Part shown: positions 1 through 9,886 of the stretch, piece after piece
Position numbering within the stretch: position 1 is the first letter of the stretch
Layout: every line of letters begins with the position of its first letter
The notes under the pieces: model-generated
What the model saw: the letters and a program-made list of their open reading frames with translations, nothing else
The model's database searches: none
What the model was told of the DNA's origin: nothing
Assembly: GCF_947179165.1 (NCBI RefSeq)
Contig: NC_077241.1
Coordinates: 78,827,648 to 78,891,647, forward strand
Direction of reading: 5' to 3'
DNA length: 64,000 nt
Origin: Solanum dulcamara
Lineage: Eukaryota > Streptophyta > Magnoliopsida > Solanales > Solanaceae
Program-made: the position numbers and the translations under genes

Positions 1-48
1 CCCCAGACCCCACTTTGTGGGAATACACTGGGTATGTTGTTGTTTACT
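1..48 (+). mobile_element. 3' end of a TS-type SINE
   Basis: The window opens inside the conserved tail of the tobacco/tomato TS-type SINE: an accccacttgtggg-like block, then acactgggtatgttgttgtt. The rest of the element lies outside the window. Identification is from memory of the family tail. Confidence 0.6.
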
Positions 49-1276
49 TAAATTGTTCAGACAACTCATGAACGTATAAGTAAAAGAAAGAGTATATTCT
101 ATTAGATATTTGAAGGCTTTGATCCTATTGCATTCAGAGGATAAAAGCAAAAACCAGATGATCATTAAGTCCAAAAGAAAAATGCAATGAGATACACAAA
201 AGAGACGGATTCCCCATCCAGACCCAGGGACAGACGTATAGCTTTAAGAATGGGTTCAATTGAACCCACCATTCTTGACTAAGACCATATAAATATGTGT
301 GTCTGTGAAAAAAACTTGAAAAAAGTAGCATAAATATTAAGTTCTAAACTCATATTTTGAAAGAGTTTTGAATCCATTAAGTTTAATTCTTAATTTGCCT
401 CTGTCGGGTCCAGCCTAAGCCAACCAAGAGAGAGTATATTGAAACTAAACAAACTCCGGCCGATGTATGAGGACCTAGTGGACTATGCATATTTAAAGAC
501 AAAATAAGGAATGCCTAGGTTCATAAAGCCCAAACCGAAAGAGATGGAGAGCAGAGATAGAGAGAATAAGAATCTAGTACATTACACAAAAAAACTTTAC
601 TGAAGCCTAGGGGTATTTGCTACTACGCCTCAATTCCAAGAAAGTTGGGGTCAGCTATAAGAATCCTCACTTACCACATTACTTCATTTAAATCATCCTC
701 ATGCCAATACTACGCAAATACAAGTAAAAAGTAATACAAGTTGTGTTTTTTTTAAAGGTATAGATCTCTGAAAGGTTAAACCACTGCTAGAAAGCATAAG
801 ACCTAGAATAGAAGTGCAAACATGTAAAACGTATTCTCAACTAATCTATAACACCTATATAGATCTTTTCCTTTCATTGTCCCCTATCTTTAACTAAGTC
901 TACATAATCCCAAATATTGTAGGTCCTTTAAGACAACCTCCTTTTACGTGATTTTAGGTCTACCTCGTCCTTTTTTAACACCTTCATCTCAGGGTTTCAC
1001 ACCTGCGCATAACACAGGACATGACCAAACCATCTCAAGTGACCTTCTCTCATTTTATCCTCTATGTGTGCTACTTGGACCTTCTTGTGAAGGTGATCAA
1101 TCTAGCCATAGTTCAAACCTAAAAGATGTCGACTATCCTTTACAACTCTCAGCTAGATGCCAGTGACCAACAATTGAGAACATCAGAAATATGCACTAGT
1201 TACAAAACAGATTAATGACTAATAATTTTTCCATGCTTTCTATTGAAACAATATCTTGATTCTCCTTCATCTATTA
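49..1276. other. Left intergenic flank with a degenerate LINE-like repeat
   Basis: No gene model is supported. From about 600 to 1170 there are blocks resembling the 3' part of a widespread Solanaceae RTE/LINE-type repeat (a 'ttggggtcagctataagaatcc' type block near 640-670 and a 'ctcattttatcctctatgtg' block near 1050). The 72-aa ORF at 948-1166 lies in this repeat and is not taken as a gene. The family assignment is tentative. Confidence 0.35.
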
Positions 1277-1603
1277 GTCAAGATGAAAATAAGTTTCAGC
1301 ACTGCTTCTCTCAAAATATTATACTTCGATCCTTCTAAAGGAAATTATTAAATTATTCGTGCATCAAATTTTCAATATTAAAATAGCAAAATAATTCCGC
1401 GTTTAATATTGCAAAGAAGGATTCGGAATAAAAACAGCCTGGAATAGAATGAGATGCTCTTCAAAGTTTAGCCTTTGGAAGAAAAGGAGATTCAAAGATG
1501 ACAGGACAACTGATGAGAAATAAGAAAAGAATCCCACTACTAATTCATGTTGCTATTGCGTACATGTATATATGTAATATATATATATCAACCATTCTGT
1601 GAA

Positions 1604-1610
1604 TATAAAG
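1604..1610 (+). promoter_or_regulatory. TATA box of the NKT-repeat gene, copy 1
   Basis: TATAAAG lies 56 bp upstream of the ATG at 1666, and the same sequence precedes the ATG of the second copy. The (TA)-rich stretch at 1565-1590 is an alternative. Confidence 0.4.
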
Positions 1611-1665
1611 CAAAAAGAAGGCAATAGTCCAGAAGACAATATCTCTAGTTTCAATTCAATCACTC

Positions 1666-2208
1666 ATGGCATCAGTTCAATGCAACAAGCCCACTGAGCA
1701 AAACATTAATCATGTTCAATCCTCCACCGTGTGCAACAAGACCAGCACTCCAACTAGCCAACTGGCTGTTAGCAACAAGACCAACACTCCGATTAGTCAA
1801 AAGGCTGTTTGCAACAAGACCAGCACTCCGACTAGCCAAAAAGCTGGGTCCAACAAGACTAGCACCCCGACAATCCAAAAGACAAATAATGAGAACCACT
1901 CTTTTGCTGACAAAATGAAAGAAATGACACACAAAATGTTTCACCGTGAACATCACACTCAACAGGGCCAGAAGGCACACACCCAAAAAGGACGTCAGTC
2001 TGTCTGTCATGCGTCCTGTGCAACTCATGGCACTCATGCTAACCATACCCAGCATTCTGCAAATCGTACTACAACTAATGGAAAGAAAAAGATGGAAGGC
2101 CACTGCATGCCTATGAGGAAGAACAAACAAGAAAAATACAAGTTCAGTGACAGCAGCAGCAGCAGTGATGACAGCGATAATGAAAAGTGTGGAAAGAAGA
2201 AGGTATGA
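1666..2208 (+). CDS. Small disordered NKT-repeat protein with Ser/Asp tail, copy 1
   Basis: I cannot assign a function. The 180-aa product has three parts. Residues 22-73 are four 13-residue repeats with core NKTSTPTSQ, encoded by four 39-bp DNA repeats at 1729-1884. Residues about 80-105 form a charged His/Lys/Met segment (SFADKMKEMTHKMFHREHH) that could be an amphipathic helix. The rest is a His/Thr/Asn-rich middle, then a poly-Ser/Asp run and a basic tail (CGKKKV). No signal peptide or membrane segment is visible, so the NKT sequons are probably not glycosylated. The Ser-run/acidic/Lys tail resembles the S-segment of dehydrins, but no K-segment is present. A possible GTATGA donor overlaps the stop, and an acceptor at 2295-2296 would give a tail one Lys longer. 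Near-identical copy at 8221-8766. Confidence 0.7.
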   Translation: MASVQCNKPTEQNINHVQSSTVCNKTSTPTSQLAVSNKTNTPISQKAVCNKTSTPTSQKAGSNKTSTPTIQKTNNENHSFADKMKEMTHKMFHREHHTQQGQKAHTQKGRQSVCHASCATHGTHANHTQHSANRTTTNGKKKMEGHCMPMRKNKQEKYKFSDSSSSSDDSDNEKCGKKKV

Positions 2209-2302
2209 TCCGCAATCTTTTACGAATCATTCAGAAGACAATTGTGTTAATAGCCCTTTATCTTCATATAAGCCTAGTACAACACGTCACTTGCAGAAAT
2301 GA

Positions 2303-4640
2303 TTACGACACAAACCAACTGGTGTCCAACTGTCATCCCTGTGAGAATGCAAAAACAAGCTAAAATTTGAATCCAGCTTACTAGCTTGTGAAAAAAAGAG
2401 ATGCCAGTTTTTATAAGCTTTAAAAATCTTTTGGTTGTAAGCTAAGAGTAAAAATTCAATCCAGCATGGGAAACATACAAAAATCCATGAAGTGATGGTG
2501 GGATTAGATTTTCAGTATGTAAGAAGCATCATTTTCCGCCATCTCTGGTTACTCGAATTATGTGGAGGCAATCTTCCAAAAGGCACCATCATATGAACGT
2601 CAGCAAAATAAATGTTGGAGGTAGAATCTCAATTGACTAAGCTTTAAAAAGATTAGACATAAATTGTCCAAAAAAATCATCATAACTAATCCAGCTTTGG
2701 GGGAAAAGGGAAAATTAAGAAGTAAATAAAACAAAAGTGTACATTTTACATGCATCAAAACTGAGCAATAGGAATTAGAGCTGTAATACAGATGGGTAAG
2801 ACAGACAGGAGTATTATCAGGACACTAGATAACCTTTAATGGGTAACCCAAGCAAACAATAGCTGAAGCACCGATGCCATCAACAGCTACCATGCAGCTA
2901 ACCCTACAACAAAAGAGGACATTTGTTGCATGTATTAATATGGAATTAAATGTCATTACCTTACACTTCATCAATTCTCTGGAGCACCAAGGCAGTAAAA
3001 TACATTAGATCAGGCAATGCACCCATATAAGCATGGATATGTGGAATATTAAATTTTTTATATATTTAGAACCTTTCTGCATAATATCTAAAAGAAATAA
3101 TTCAAACACTGAAATCGGAACGTAGTAGAGCATCCAGCAAACACAATTTGAGAAGTAACTCATAATAAAAGATAAGATATCTACACATAAGCTACTTGTA
3201 AAACTGCTACAGATATCAGAATGAACACATACTGAAGTACATCTGTCAAAAGAGGTCTAGAAAGTAAGGACCTGGACATCCTTTCTAACTTATATCCTGA
3301 TACATAATTTGTGCTAGAAACTCAACTCAACATGAATTACCCCTTTTCTTATTCACAGAGGTTAGAATTAAGTGATCTGGATGACATCAACTGATTTCAA
3401 ATAAAAGGGGAGAAGTTCCAGATTGGAAAAACTATGGTTATAAAATAAAATAACACTTATAGTTGGTACTTTACTGAAAGAAAGGTTCAAATATTAATGG
3501 TGATACATGGTGTTCTGAACGCATGCAATGACTATCACCTTGAACCCATTGACTTCCCTGCCAAGATAAGCGGATGCCCAGGGTATTTAGCAGCTACCTC
3601 TTTGACAATATTAGAGTGAAAATCAACCAATTTTTCTGCCTTGGGGGGAGCCCTCCTCTTTCCACTAGACATGTCTGCCATAATCCATAGAATTTCAGCA
3701 AGAAAATATGTGCTATATATTTCTCAGAAGAAAGTATTTGCTACATATGTGTGTGGTTAAAGTGACCCATAAATCTTACATGGGTAGTCAAAGGTCACAA
3801 CTTCAGCAGCCTTCAGTGACTTGGTCAACATATCCTTCCATCTTCACAAAGCTGGGATAAGTTAGCACAGAAGCTTTATGCTACTTATAAAGCATGTAGA
3901 AAAACTCTAATTTTGAAAAGGCCATTTACAAGTAACTAACATGCTTTCTTGAAATGTCTGGCATGCATGGAAGAAAATACCATACAAAATCATGTAACTC
4001 GGCTAATAGAGTAGTATAGTTTGGTGATATTTTTGTGTTACAAATAACAACAATGTCAATTTGTTGATTGAAGCAAATGATATGGAGTAAAAGCCAGAAA
4101 AATTGTGAGGCAAAAGATGTCATCCTTCCATAAGTGAAAAAAGTCATTTTACTCTTCCATAATATTTGTTTTCCTTTTGTAGTAATCAATTTCCGTTACA
4201 CCTAACACACCTTAAATCCCAAATCGGCTCATTAGTTATAGGAATCCACTCTTTCTATATCCATAGTTAAAAACCTTTTTTTCAGCTATATATCAGTCTA
4301 CCACAACCCTCCTCCTTTACCTAGACATAGAACCTGATACGTTTAACTCAGGTAGGCAGAACTTAGCTACAGAGGTGGATTCAGATGCCTGATTACAGAT
4401 TCATGTGAACCCAAACCTTGATTGTAAACTCGGTTATCATTATAATATTAATTTGACATTGTTGTAGGTACCTACAAAATTCAAATTTTAGATTCGCCTC
4501 TGCTTAGCTATGTACAAAAAGTGTATCACATATTATACAATCAAAAAGCCATATAGCACTCAATTATTAAAGCATGAAACTAAAACTGAAACTGCATATA
4601 ATAGAGATGAGCTGATCATCCAATCAGAGGTGAGCGTTTT
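2303..4640 (-). pseudogene. TEX30-like alpha/beta-hydrolase, broken copy in unit 1
   Basis: This copy retains counterparts of exons 4 (2834-2903), 3 (3539-3674, with the GKSMGS nucleophile elbow) and 2 (3780-3841) of the intact gene at 9887-13981, plus the last ~30 bp of exon 1 (about 4613-4640). Exons 5 and 6 are absent, removing the catalytic Asp and His. The exon-1 donor that reads AG|GTCATC in the intact gene reads AG|CTCATC here, so the splice site is lost. The start codon and most of exon 1 are replaced by the HNH gene. It cannot encode a working hydrolase. Confidence 0.85.
4370..4502. mobile_element. hAT-like MITE, 133 bp (unit 1 copy)
   Basis: The ends CAGAGGTGGATTC and GATTCGCCTCTG are imperfect inverted repeats. 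The element is flanked by a perfect 8-bp target duplication, CTTAGCTA (4362-4369 and 4503-4510). It lies in intron 1 of the hydrolase pseudogene and has a duplicate at 13591-13723, so it inserted before the segmental duplication. Confidence 0.75.
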
Positions 4641-4824
4641 AATTGATTTGTAAAGAGAATACATACAAGTTGCAACAAGTATATGAAACTTCCAATAATT
4701 GTAAGTTACTATCTGGCTGCAATTTAATACAGGAATAACTGGCATAACTCCAATTTAGCCTAGCCTCAGATTAATTAAGGGGAAGCATACAATGCCATTC
4801 TTGAGCATATTCTCATAAAATGAC

Positions 4825-5406
4825 TCATTGAATTTTACATCCCCCAGAATCTTGTCCATGACGGACATTGCCGTAGGCAGAAAGTTCAAGAAGATCCATG
4901 TCACGACCTGAAACCCGACAATACGAACTTCTCTGAATAAGTTCAGCTTTTGATATATCAGTTCGATTCCCCTTGGATCTATTAACTGTCGCCTGCAAAA
5001 CTTGACAATTCTCTAATGTACTTTCTCCACCCTTAGAATAGGGAATAATATGGTCATAGTCATGGCATAGACAACCGGGACAGCCCACAAGCTTCCGAAA
5101 GACAGTGTTCCCTAAAGGGTCTCGGCGCCATCGGTCCGGGTCTCTTCCCTTTACTTTCTCCGCCTTCTCCCAACACTGCTGCTTCACCCTATACGAAAAA
5201 CTTCTTGGGTTGGTCTTGGGGGGAATTTCAAACAATCCCAACTCTTCAGTGAAGATTTCGCGGTCAAGCGCCGACACTGAGGGGGGAGGAGATAGCCTAT
5301 TATGGAGAGAACCCGAAGGTCTAGAATCGGGTCCTGATGGATGAACGGGTCGGGTTCTTCTTGGGGAGGAAGATGCATTCTTGTTTTTCCTATTGCCTTC
5401 TTTCAT
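4825..5406 (-). CDS. HNH endonuclease domain protein
   Basis: The intronless ORF encodes 193 aa from the ATG at 5406. An in-frame ATG at 5493 would add 29 residues, but it sits inside the presumed promoter and adds a hydrophobic, non-conserved stretch, so the shorter start is preferred. Residues 1-45 are basic and Ser/Pro-rich. Residues 68-100 hold a conserved Trp/Arg region. Residues 109-147 are the HNH fold: a GCPGC knuckle, the D118-H119 pair, a central Asn at 133, and N142/N147 in the second helix. HNH domains of this kind bind one metal and cut DNA; the plant family is poorly studied. The ORF replaces the 5' end of the unit-1 hydrolase, so it probably uses that gene's promoter. Lack of introns fits a retrocopy, but no poly-A trace is obvious. 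Confidence 0.8.
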   Translation of the reverse strand: MKEGNRKNKNASSSPRRTRPVHPSGPDSRPSGSLHNRLSPPPSVSALDREIFTEELGLFEIPPKTNPRSFSYRVKQQCWEKAEKVKGRDPDRWRRDPLGNTVFRKLVGCPGCLCHDYDHIIPYSKGGESTLENCQVLQATVNRSKGNRTDISKAELIQRSSYCRVSGRDMDLLELSAYGNVRHGQDSGGCKIQ

Positions 5407-5449
5407 GTTTCTGTATATTTTTTCCTCAACAATTTGGCAAAATGGTATA

Positions 5450-5500
5450 AATATGGGCTGGGCTGAAAAGAAGATCAAATAAAATGGGCCCATGGGCTAG
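5450..5500 (-). promoter_or_regulatory. Site II (TGGGCC/T) promoter block, unit 1
   Basis: Several TGGGCY/RGCCCA motifs cluster here: a 'tgggctgggct' block near 5455 and 'tgggcccatgggct' near 5485-5500. Such site II elements bind TCP factors in promoters of housekeeping plant genes (established for the motif class). The block is conserved in unit 2 at 14129-14176, upstream of the intact hydrolase, which suggests it is the ancestral hydrolase promoter now in front of the HNH ORF. Confidence 0.5.
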
Positions 5501-5607
5501 GATTAATTTTGGGAAAAATTGTCTATATACACAACTTATTTTACTATATTCTCTAAAAAAAATTACTATTTGAAAAAATTACAAAAATCTATATTCTCTC
5601 CTATTCT

Positions 5608-5695
5608 CGGATACATCACTTTACGCGATGTATTGGTCGAAGACATCACTTTACATGATGTATCGGTTGGATACATCACTTTACGTAATATATCA
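5608..5695. repeat. Three tandem ~30-bp palindromic repeats
   Basis: Three units of the form (GA)TACATCACTTTACGYGATGTATYGGT follow one another. Within a unit, ATACATC and GATGTAT are inverted arms, so each can form a small hairpin. They are not seen at the matching place in unit 2. Confidence 0.6.
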
Positions 5696-5934
5696 AGACA
5701 TTTTAGAAAGTATCCGAATTCCACCAAATTTAAGGGATTTTTGTAATCTTGAAAATAGTAGAGATGGGATGTAATTAACTATTCACACTATGAAATTTGT
5801 ATAATCCTTCCTTAATTTTGGAGATTGTTATATAAAGGGAAAATTATGTGAATTGATAAACATTACTAGTGTATTATTTAACATAGCTACGATTTCACAT
5901 AATTATGAATCGTGACTACAGTTTAATGAAATTT

Positions 5935-6110
5935 TCTATTATACAAATTTGGCGACTCATATACAAATCTGAAAGCGAATTTAGGGACTCATACACAAGT
6001 CTCTAAAGCAAATTTGTATTTTTTTTTTATATTTGTATGTTTCGGGGCTCATATACAAATCTCTAAAGCAAAGTTGTATTTGTATATACAATCTCTTTGA
6101 AAATCCAATT
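5935..6110. repeat. Three imperfect direct repeats (~60-80 bp)
   Basis: The phrase 'actcatacacaagtctctaaagcaaatttgtatt' recurs three times with variation (about 5948, 5990 and 6048). No coding potential. The sequence is absent from the corresponding part of unit 2. Confidence 0.5.
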
Positions 6111-8220
6111 TGTATAATGCAGCGAGATATACAAACGAAAATTGGCAACAATTGAAACTATAGCTATAGAATATAATTAGGCAAACTATAGCTAAAAAAT
6201 CTAATTATGTTTCAAGTCTTTGCTATTTTTAAAAGTTCCTTTGTATAAATAGCCGGTAAAATTCATTACTTTGTTTCTTTTACCGGTATACATAAATTGT
6301 AATTTGATTATACACTACTATACATATATTATGCATAATTAAATTTGAAATAATTCTATTGGTGGCAATTTAGGTTAATTCCTCTTTGTTTGCTAGAAGC
6401 TCGAAGACTTTCAAATAATTATTTGAGGTTAAAACACATAAATTACGACTACATGATGTAATTCATAAATGACATTTACTAAGTGTTTTTTTTATAGATA
6501 GTATCTTTTTGAATACTTTTATGAATGTGTTTTATCATTCGTTGAATACGTTTTATAGAGAGTATTTAGAATGGAATTTATAGATTGTTTTTCTTAAATG
6601 GGATTTACACATTATTCATACTTTTTCTTTTACGAATATTAATTTATTTTCTTACTAAGTTTGAAACTAGTTAAGAATAAACATCACTATTTCAATCCGG
6701 ATCTAACCAGGTTCTATTGAGAATGTCCCCTTCCCGATACGTTAATAATTATTGCCAGTCATACAAGTTGCAAAATATGGATTATATGGATTTCAAATAT
6801 GGTTGAGATGCATTAGGAATTAATTAAACTACTCTATTCTTTGATTAATGAAAAAAAAAATTAGACCCAAAGGTTCCACCTTCTTAGGCAGATTAACTGT
6901 ATTTGGATTGGTTGATTTTTTAGTTTTGACCAATTATCTATAATCAAGGGGTTTTCCCAAGGTCAATTGTATTTTAGTTCCCAAACAAATAATTAGTCAT
7001 TTTCAGTCCATTGTTTTTTGGCTTTTTGAGACTTGATTAAGACTATAGGTAAAATTTGTTGGCATTAAGTCTTGTTGATAAAAAGAATTAAAAAAAAATT
7101 GTCAAACCTATTTAACATGTTGCAAGTTGCAACAATATTTATTTATTCTTTGTAAATAAATAAGAAAGAACAGAAGTCCTTCGTTGCTCTTTTTTCCTCT
7201 TTATATTGAATTGTTCTTTATTGAACTTGAAAAAAGCTAGCAAAAGAGAGTGGTTTCGTGCATTGACTTGAAGGCTAAAAGTGATTATTTTCGAGTTTTT
7301 TCCTACATCAAATTTAAAATTCTTTTGTGCAAATTAAAAGTCAAAAAAATCTCTTGGTAATAGTTATTTCAGTTCAATATCAATATAATAGTATTTTTTC
7401 TAACAAATACGTTAAAATCGATTTGATCTTGTTAAAGTAGAAAGTGCATACACACTTATCACATACATCACCGAAAAACTTCATGGCCAAGCAGGCATTA
7501 TCGTGATCATTTTGTCTAAAAGCATAAAGGAACGAAGTATAATATTTTATCTAAAAACATAAAGGTTCGATATGATTCTAATTATCTCTGATCATTTTAT
7601 CTAATCATAGATGAAAATAAGTTATTATACTTGGATCCTTCTAAAGGAAATCATTAAATTATTTCGCGCATCAAATTGTCAATATTAAAATAGCAAAATA
7701 ATTCCAGCATTCCCTGTTTTTGTGCGGGGGTGGGGCAAAAGTCTGAACAGAACAATTTCTACTTGTATTTTTTCAAATGAAATAGGAGGAAGAAAGGATA
7801 GAGGGGAATCTCAAAAGAATGGCAACGAGTTTATTCTTTCTGAATGTAAAAGCCAAAAGGTCAGTTCATGAGCTACATTACCTCTTCGTGAAATGCAATA
7901 TATGTGGTTGGAATATTTTTGTTTTTTGATAACCAACGCGTTTAATATTGCAAAGAAGGATTCGGAGTATAAACTTGAGGATAAAAAAATGGCCTGGAAT
8001 TCAATGAGATGCTCTTCAAAGTTTAGCCTTTGGAAGAAAAGGAGATTCAAAGATGACAGGACAACTGATGAGAAATAAGAAAAGAATCCCACTACTAATT
8101 CATGTTGCTATTGCGTACATGTATATATGTAATACATATATATCAACCATTCTGTGAATATAAAGCAAAAAGAAGGCAATAGTCCAGAAGACAATATCTC
8201 TAGTTTCAATTCAATCACTC

Positions 8221-8766
8221 ATGGCATCAGTTCAATGCAACAAGCCCACTGAGCAAAACATTAATCATGTTCAATCCTCCACCGTGTGCAACAAGACCAG
8301 CACTCCAACTAGCCAACTGGCTGTTAGCAACAAGACCAACACTCCGATTAGTCAAAAGGCTGTTTGCAACAAGACCAGCACTCCGACTAGCCAAAAAGCT
8401 GGGTCCAACAAGACTAGCACCCCGACAATCCAAAAGACAAATAATGAGAACCACTCTTTTGCTGACAAAATGAAAGAAATGACACACAAAATGTTTCACC
8501 GTGAACATCACACTCAACAGGGCCAGAAGGCACACACCCAAAAAGGACGTCAGTCTGTCTGTCATGCGTCCTGTGCAACTCATGGCACTCATGCTAACCA
8601 TACCCAGCATTCTGCAAATCGTACTACAACTAATGGAAAGAAAAAGATGGAAGGCCACTGCATGCCTATGAGGAAGAACAAACAAGAAAAATACAAGTTC
8701 AGTGACAGCAGCAGCAGTAGCAGTGATGACAGTGATAATGAAAAGTGTGGAAAGAAGAAGGTATGA
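8221..8766 (+). CDS. Small disordered NKT-repeat protein with Ser/Asp tail, copy 2
   Basis: The 181-aa product is almost identical to the one at 1666-2208; the visible protein difference is one extra Ser in the poly-Ser run. The four 39-bp repeats lie at 8284-8439. Function is unknown: no signal peptide, no membrane segment, probably disordered and possibly stress-related by analogy with Ser/Asp-Lys tails of dehydrins (weak analogy). Just 3' of the stop, a truncated SINE has inserted. If the GTATGA donor at the stop and the TTGCAG acceptor at about 9000-9005 are used, the SINE lies in a terminal intron of ~244 bp, against ~94 bp in copy 1. The promoter matches copy 1 closely, including the TATAAAG box at 8159-8165. 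Confidence 0.7.
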   Translation: MASVQCNKPTEQNINHVQSSTVCNKTSTPTSQLAVSNKTNTPISQKAVCNKTSTPTSQKAGSNKTSTPTIQKTNNENHSFADKMKEMTHKMFHREHHTQQGQKAHTQKGRQSVCHASCATHGTHANHTQHSANRTTTNGKKKMEGHCMPMRKNKQEKYKFSDSSSSSSDDSDNEKCGKKKV

Positions 8767-8813
8767 TCCGCAATCTTTTACGAATCATTCAGAAGAAAAT
8801 TGTGTTAATAGCC

Positions 8814-8957
8814 AGCAACCAGGAGGTCACGGGTTCAAGCCTTGGAAACAGCCTCTGGCAGAAATGCAAGGTAAGGCTGCGTACAATAGACCCTTGTGGT
8901 CAGGCCCTTCCCCGGACCCTGCGCATAGCGGGAGCCTTAGTGCACCGGGCTGCCCCT
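8814..8957 (+). mobile_element. 5'-truncated tRNA-derived SINE
   Basis: About 145 bp starting within the element just before the B box (GGTTCAAGCC) and ending in the family tail 'gtgcaccgggctgccc'. It matches the full copy at 26479-26664. Unit 1 lacks it, giving a clean empty site ('aatagccctttatc'); a short TSD TAGCC can be read. It inserted after the segmental duplication. Confidence 0.85.
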
Positions 8958-9886
8958 TTAGCCCTTTATCTTCATATAAGCCTAGTACGACACTTCACTT
9001 GCAGAAATGATCACGACTACAAAGTTTTTTTCTGAAGTAACATGTCTTGGAATTTATAAACAAATGATTTCCTACTTTTGAGCCCATAACCAGTGCACAT
9101 CAAAACTTTTGTTAACTACAACCTAAAATTCTTGTTTTTGGTGTGAAGAACTAAGAGAGGAGTACTGCGGAAGATCAGCTACAAGGAGTGCAAGGATGAA
9201 AGCAACTTGAATAAGGCATATTTCATCAATATTTCTTATACCTAAATGGTGGAATGATGTGTCATGTCAGTAAGTGATTATCATTTTGATTATGCAATGA
9301 AAAAGTTCAATGTTGAATTTTAGTGATCAGAAGAAAGAAGATTTGTTCCATTAATAAACCAATATGGCCATATAATCGCATTACTCATTAGCATTACCTA
9401 AACCAAACAAAAAAGAATTGGGTGGTGAGAAAATACCTTATGAACGGGGTTGCACATATAATGGCCATACGTCTTGGCTATAACCAAAACCACAGACAAA
9501 TTTTCAGAAACTACTTACAGGAACCTGCTATTTCTTTAAGTGAGTATATACCACATTTGTCATACAGAAGCTTGGACCATTGATGAAGATGAGCATGGAA
9601 GTAATGAAATTATAGAGAAATAGACAAAGAGGATACTCTTGAGGTGGACAAAAGAACTAGAGGCTAAAGCTTCAGATACTAATTACTAGTAATACTTCAC
9701 AGGGAGCAACATTTTTGTGCAAACGGGACAAAATATTTTAAAAACACCACTTCCACCCCCTTCCCCCGCCTCCAAAAACAAAAAGGAAAAAGATCCTATA
9801 CACTACAAGGAAGCATTCATGAACCATCTTTGTGCAAACGGGACAAAATATTTTAAACAATCACCCGTTTCTTACCGTTAAGTACT

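Larger units (their letters stand above)
1277..7600. repeat. Tandem segmental duplication, unit 1
   Basis: This is the left copy of a direct segmental duplication whose right copy is about 7612-15450. Collinear matching blocks include the upstream region and gene at 1666-2208 (8221-8766 in unit 2), the hydrolase segment 2303-4640 (11524-13855, constant offset 9220 over long stretches), the promoter block 5435-5510 (14118-14190) and the distal flank 6370-7480 (14310-15420). Unit 1 lacks about 2.5 kb found in unit 2 and carries about 0.8 kb of HNH-gene sequence in place of 0.26 kb. The coding parts are nearly identical while the distal flank has more indels, so the units are not brand new. Confidence 0.9.
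5510..7611. other. Intergenic, AT-rich distal part of unit 1
   Basis: Apart from the short repeats at 5608-5695 and 5935-6110, this stretch is AT-rich sequence whose right part (6370-7480) matches 14310-15420. No gene model is supported. Confidence 0.7.

Noticed and set aside
1672..2130. 152-aa ORF antisense to the NKT-repeat gene (also 8227-8685)
   Set aside because: It mirrors the repeats of the sense gene and its hydrophobic look is a by-product; the sense frame has TATA box, repeats in phase and the coherent tail.
3926..4189. 87-aa ORF on the minus strand, with a twin at 13146-13409
   Set aside because: It lies in intron 1 of the hydrolase in both units; conserved only because of the recent duplication.
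8702..9035. ORFs of ~100 aa running across the end of the second NKT gene
   Set aside because: They arise by reading out of frame through the Ser tail and into the truncated SINE; no conserved domain.
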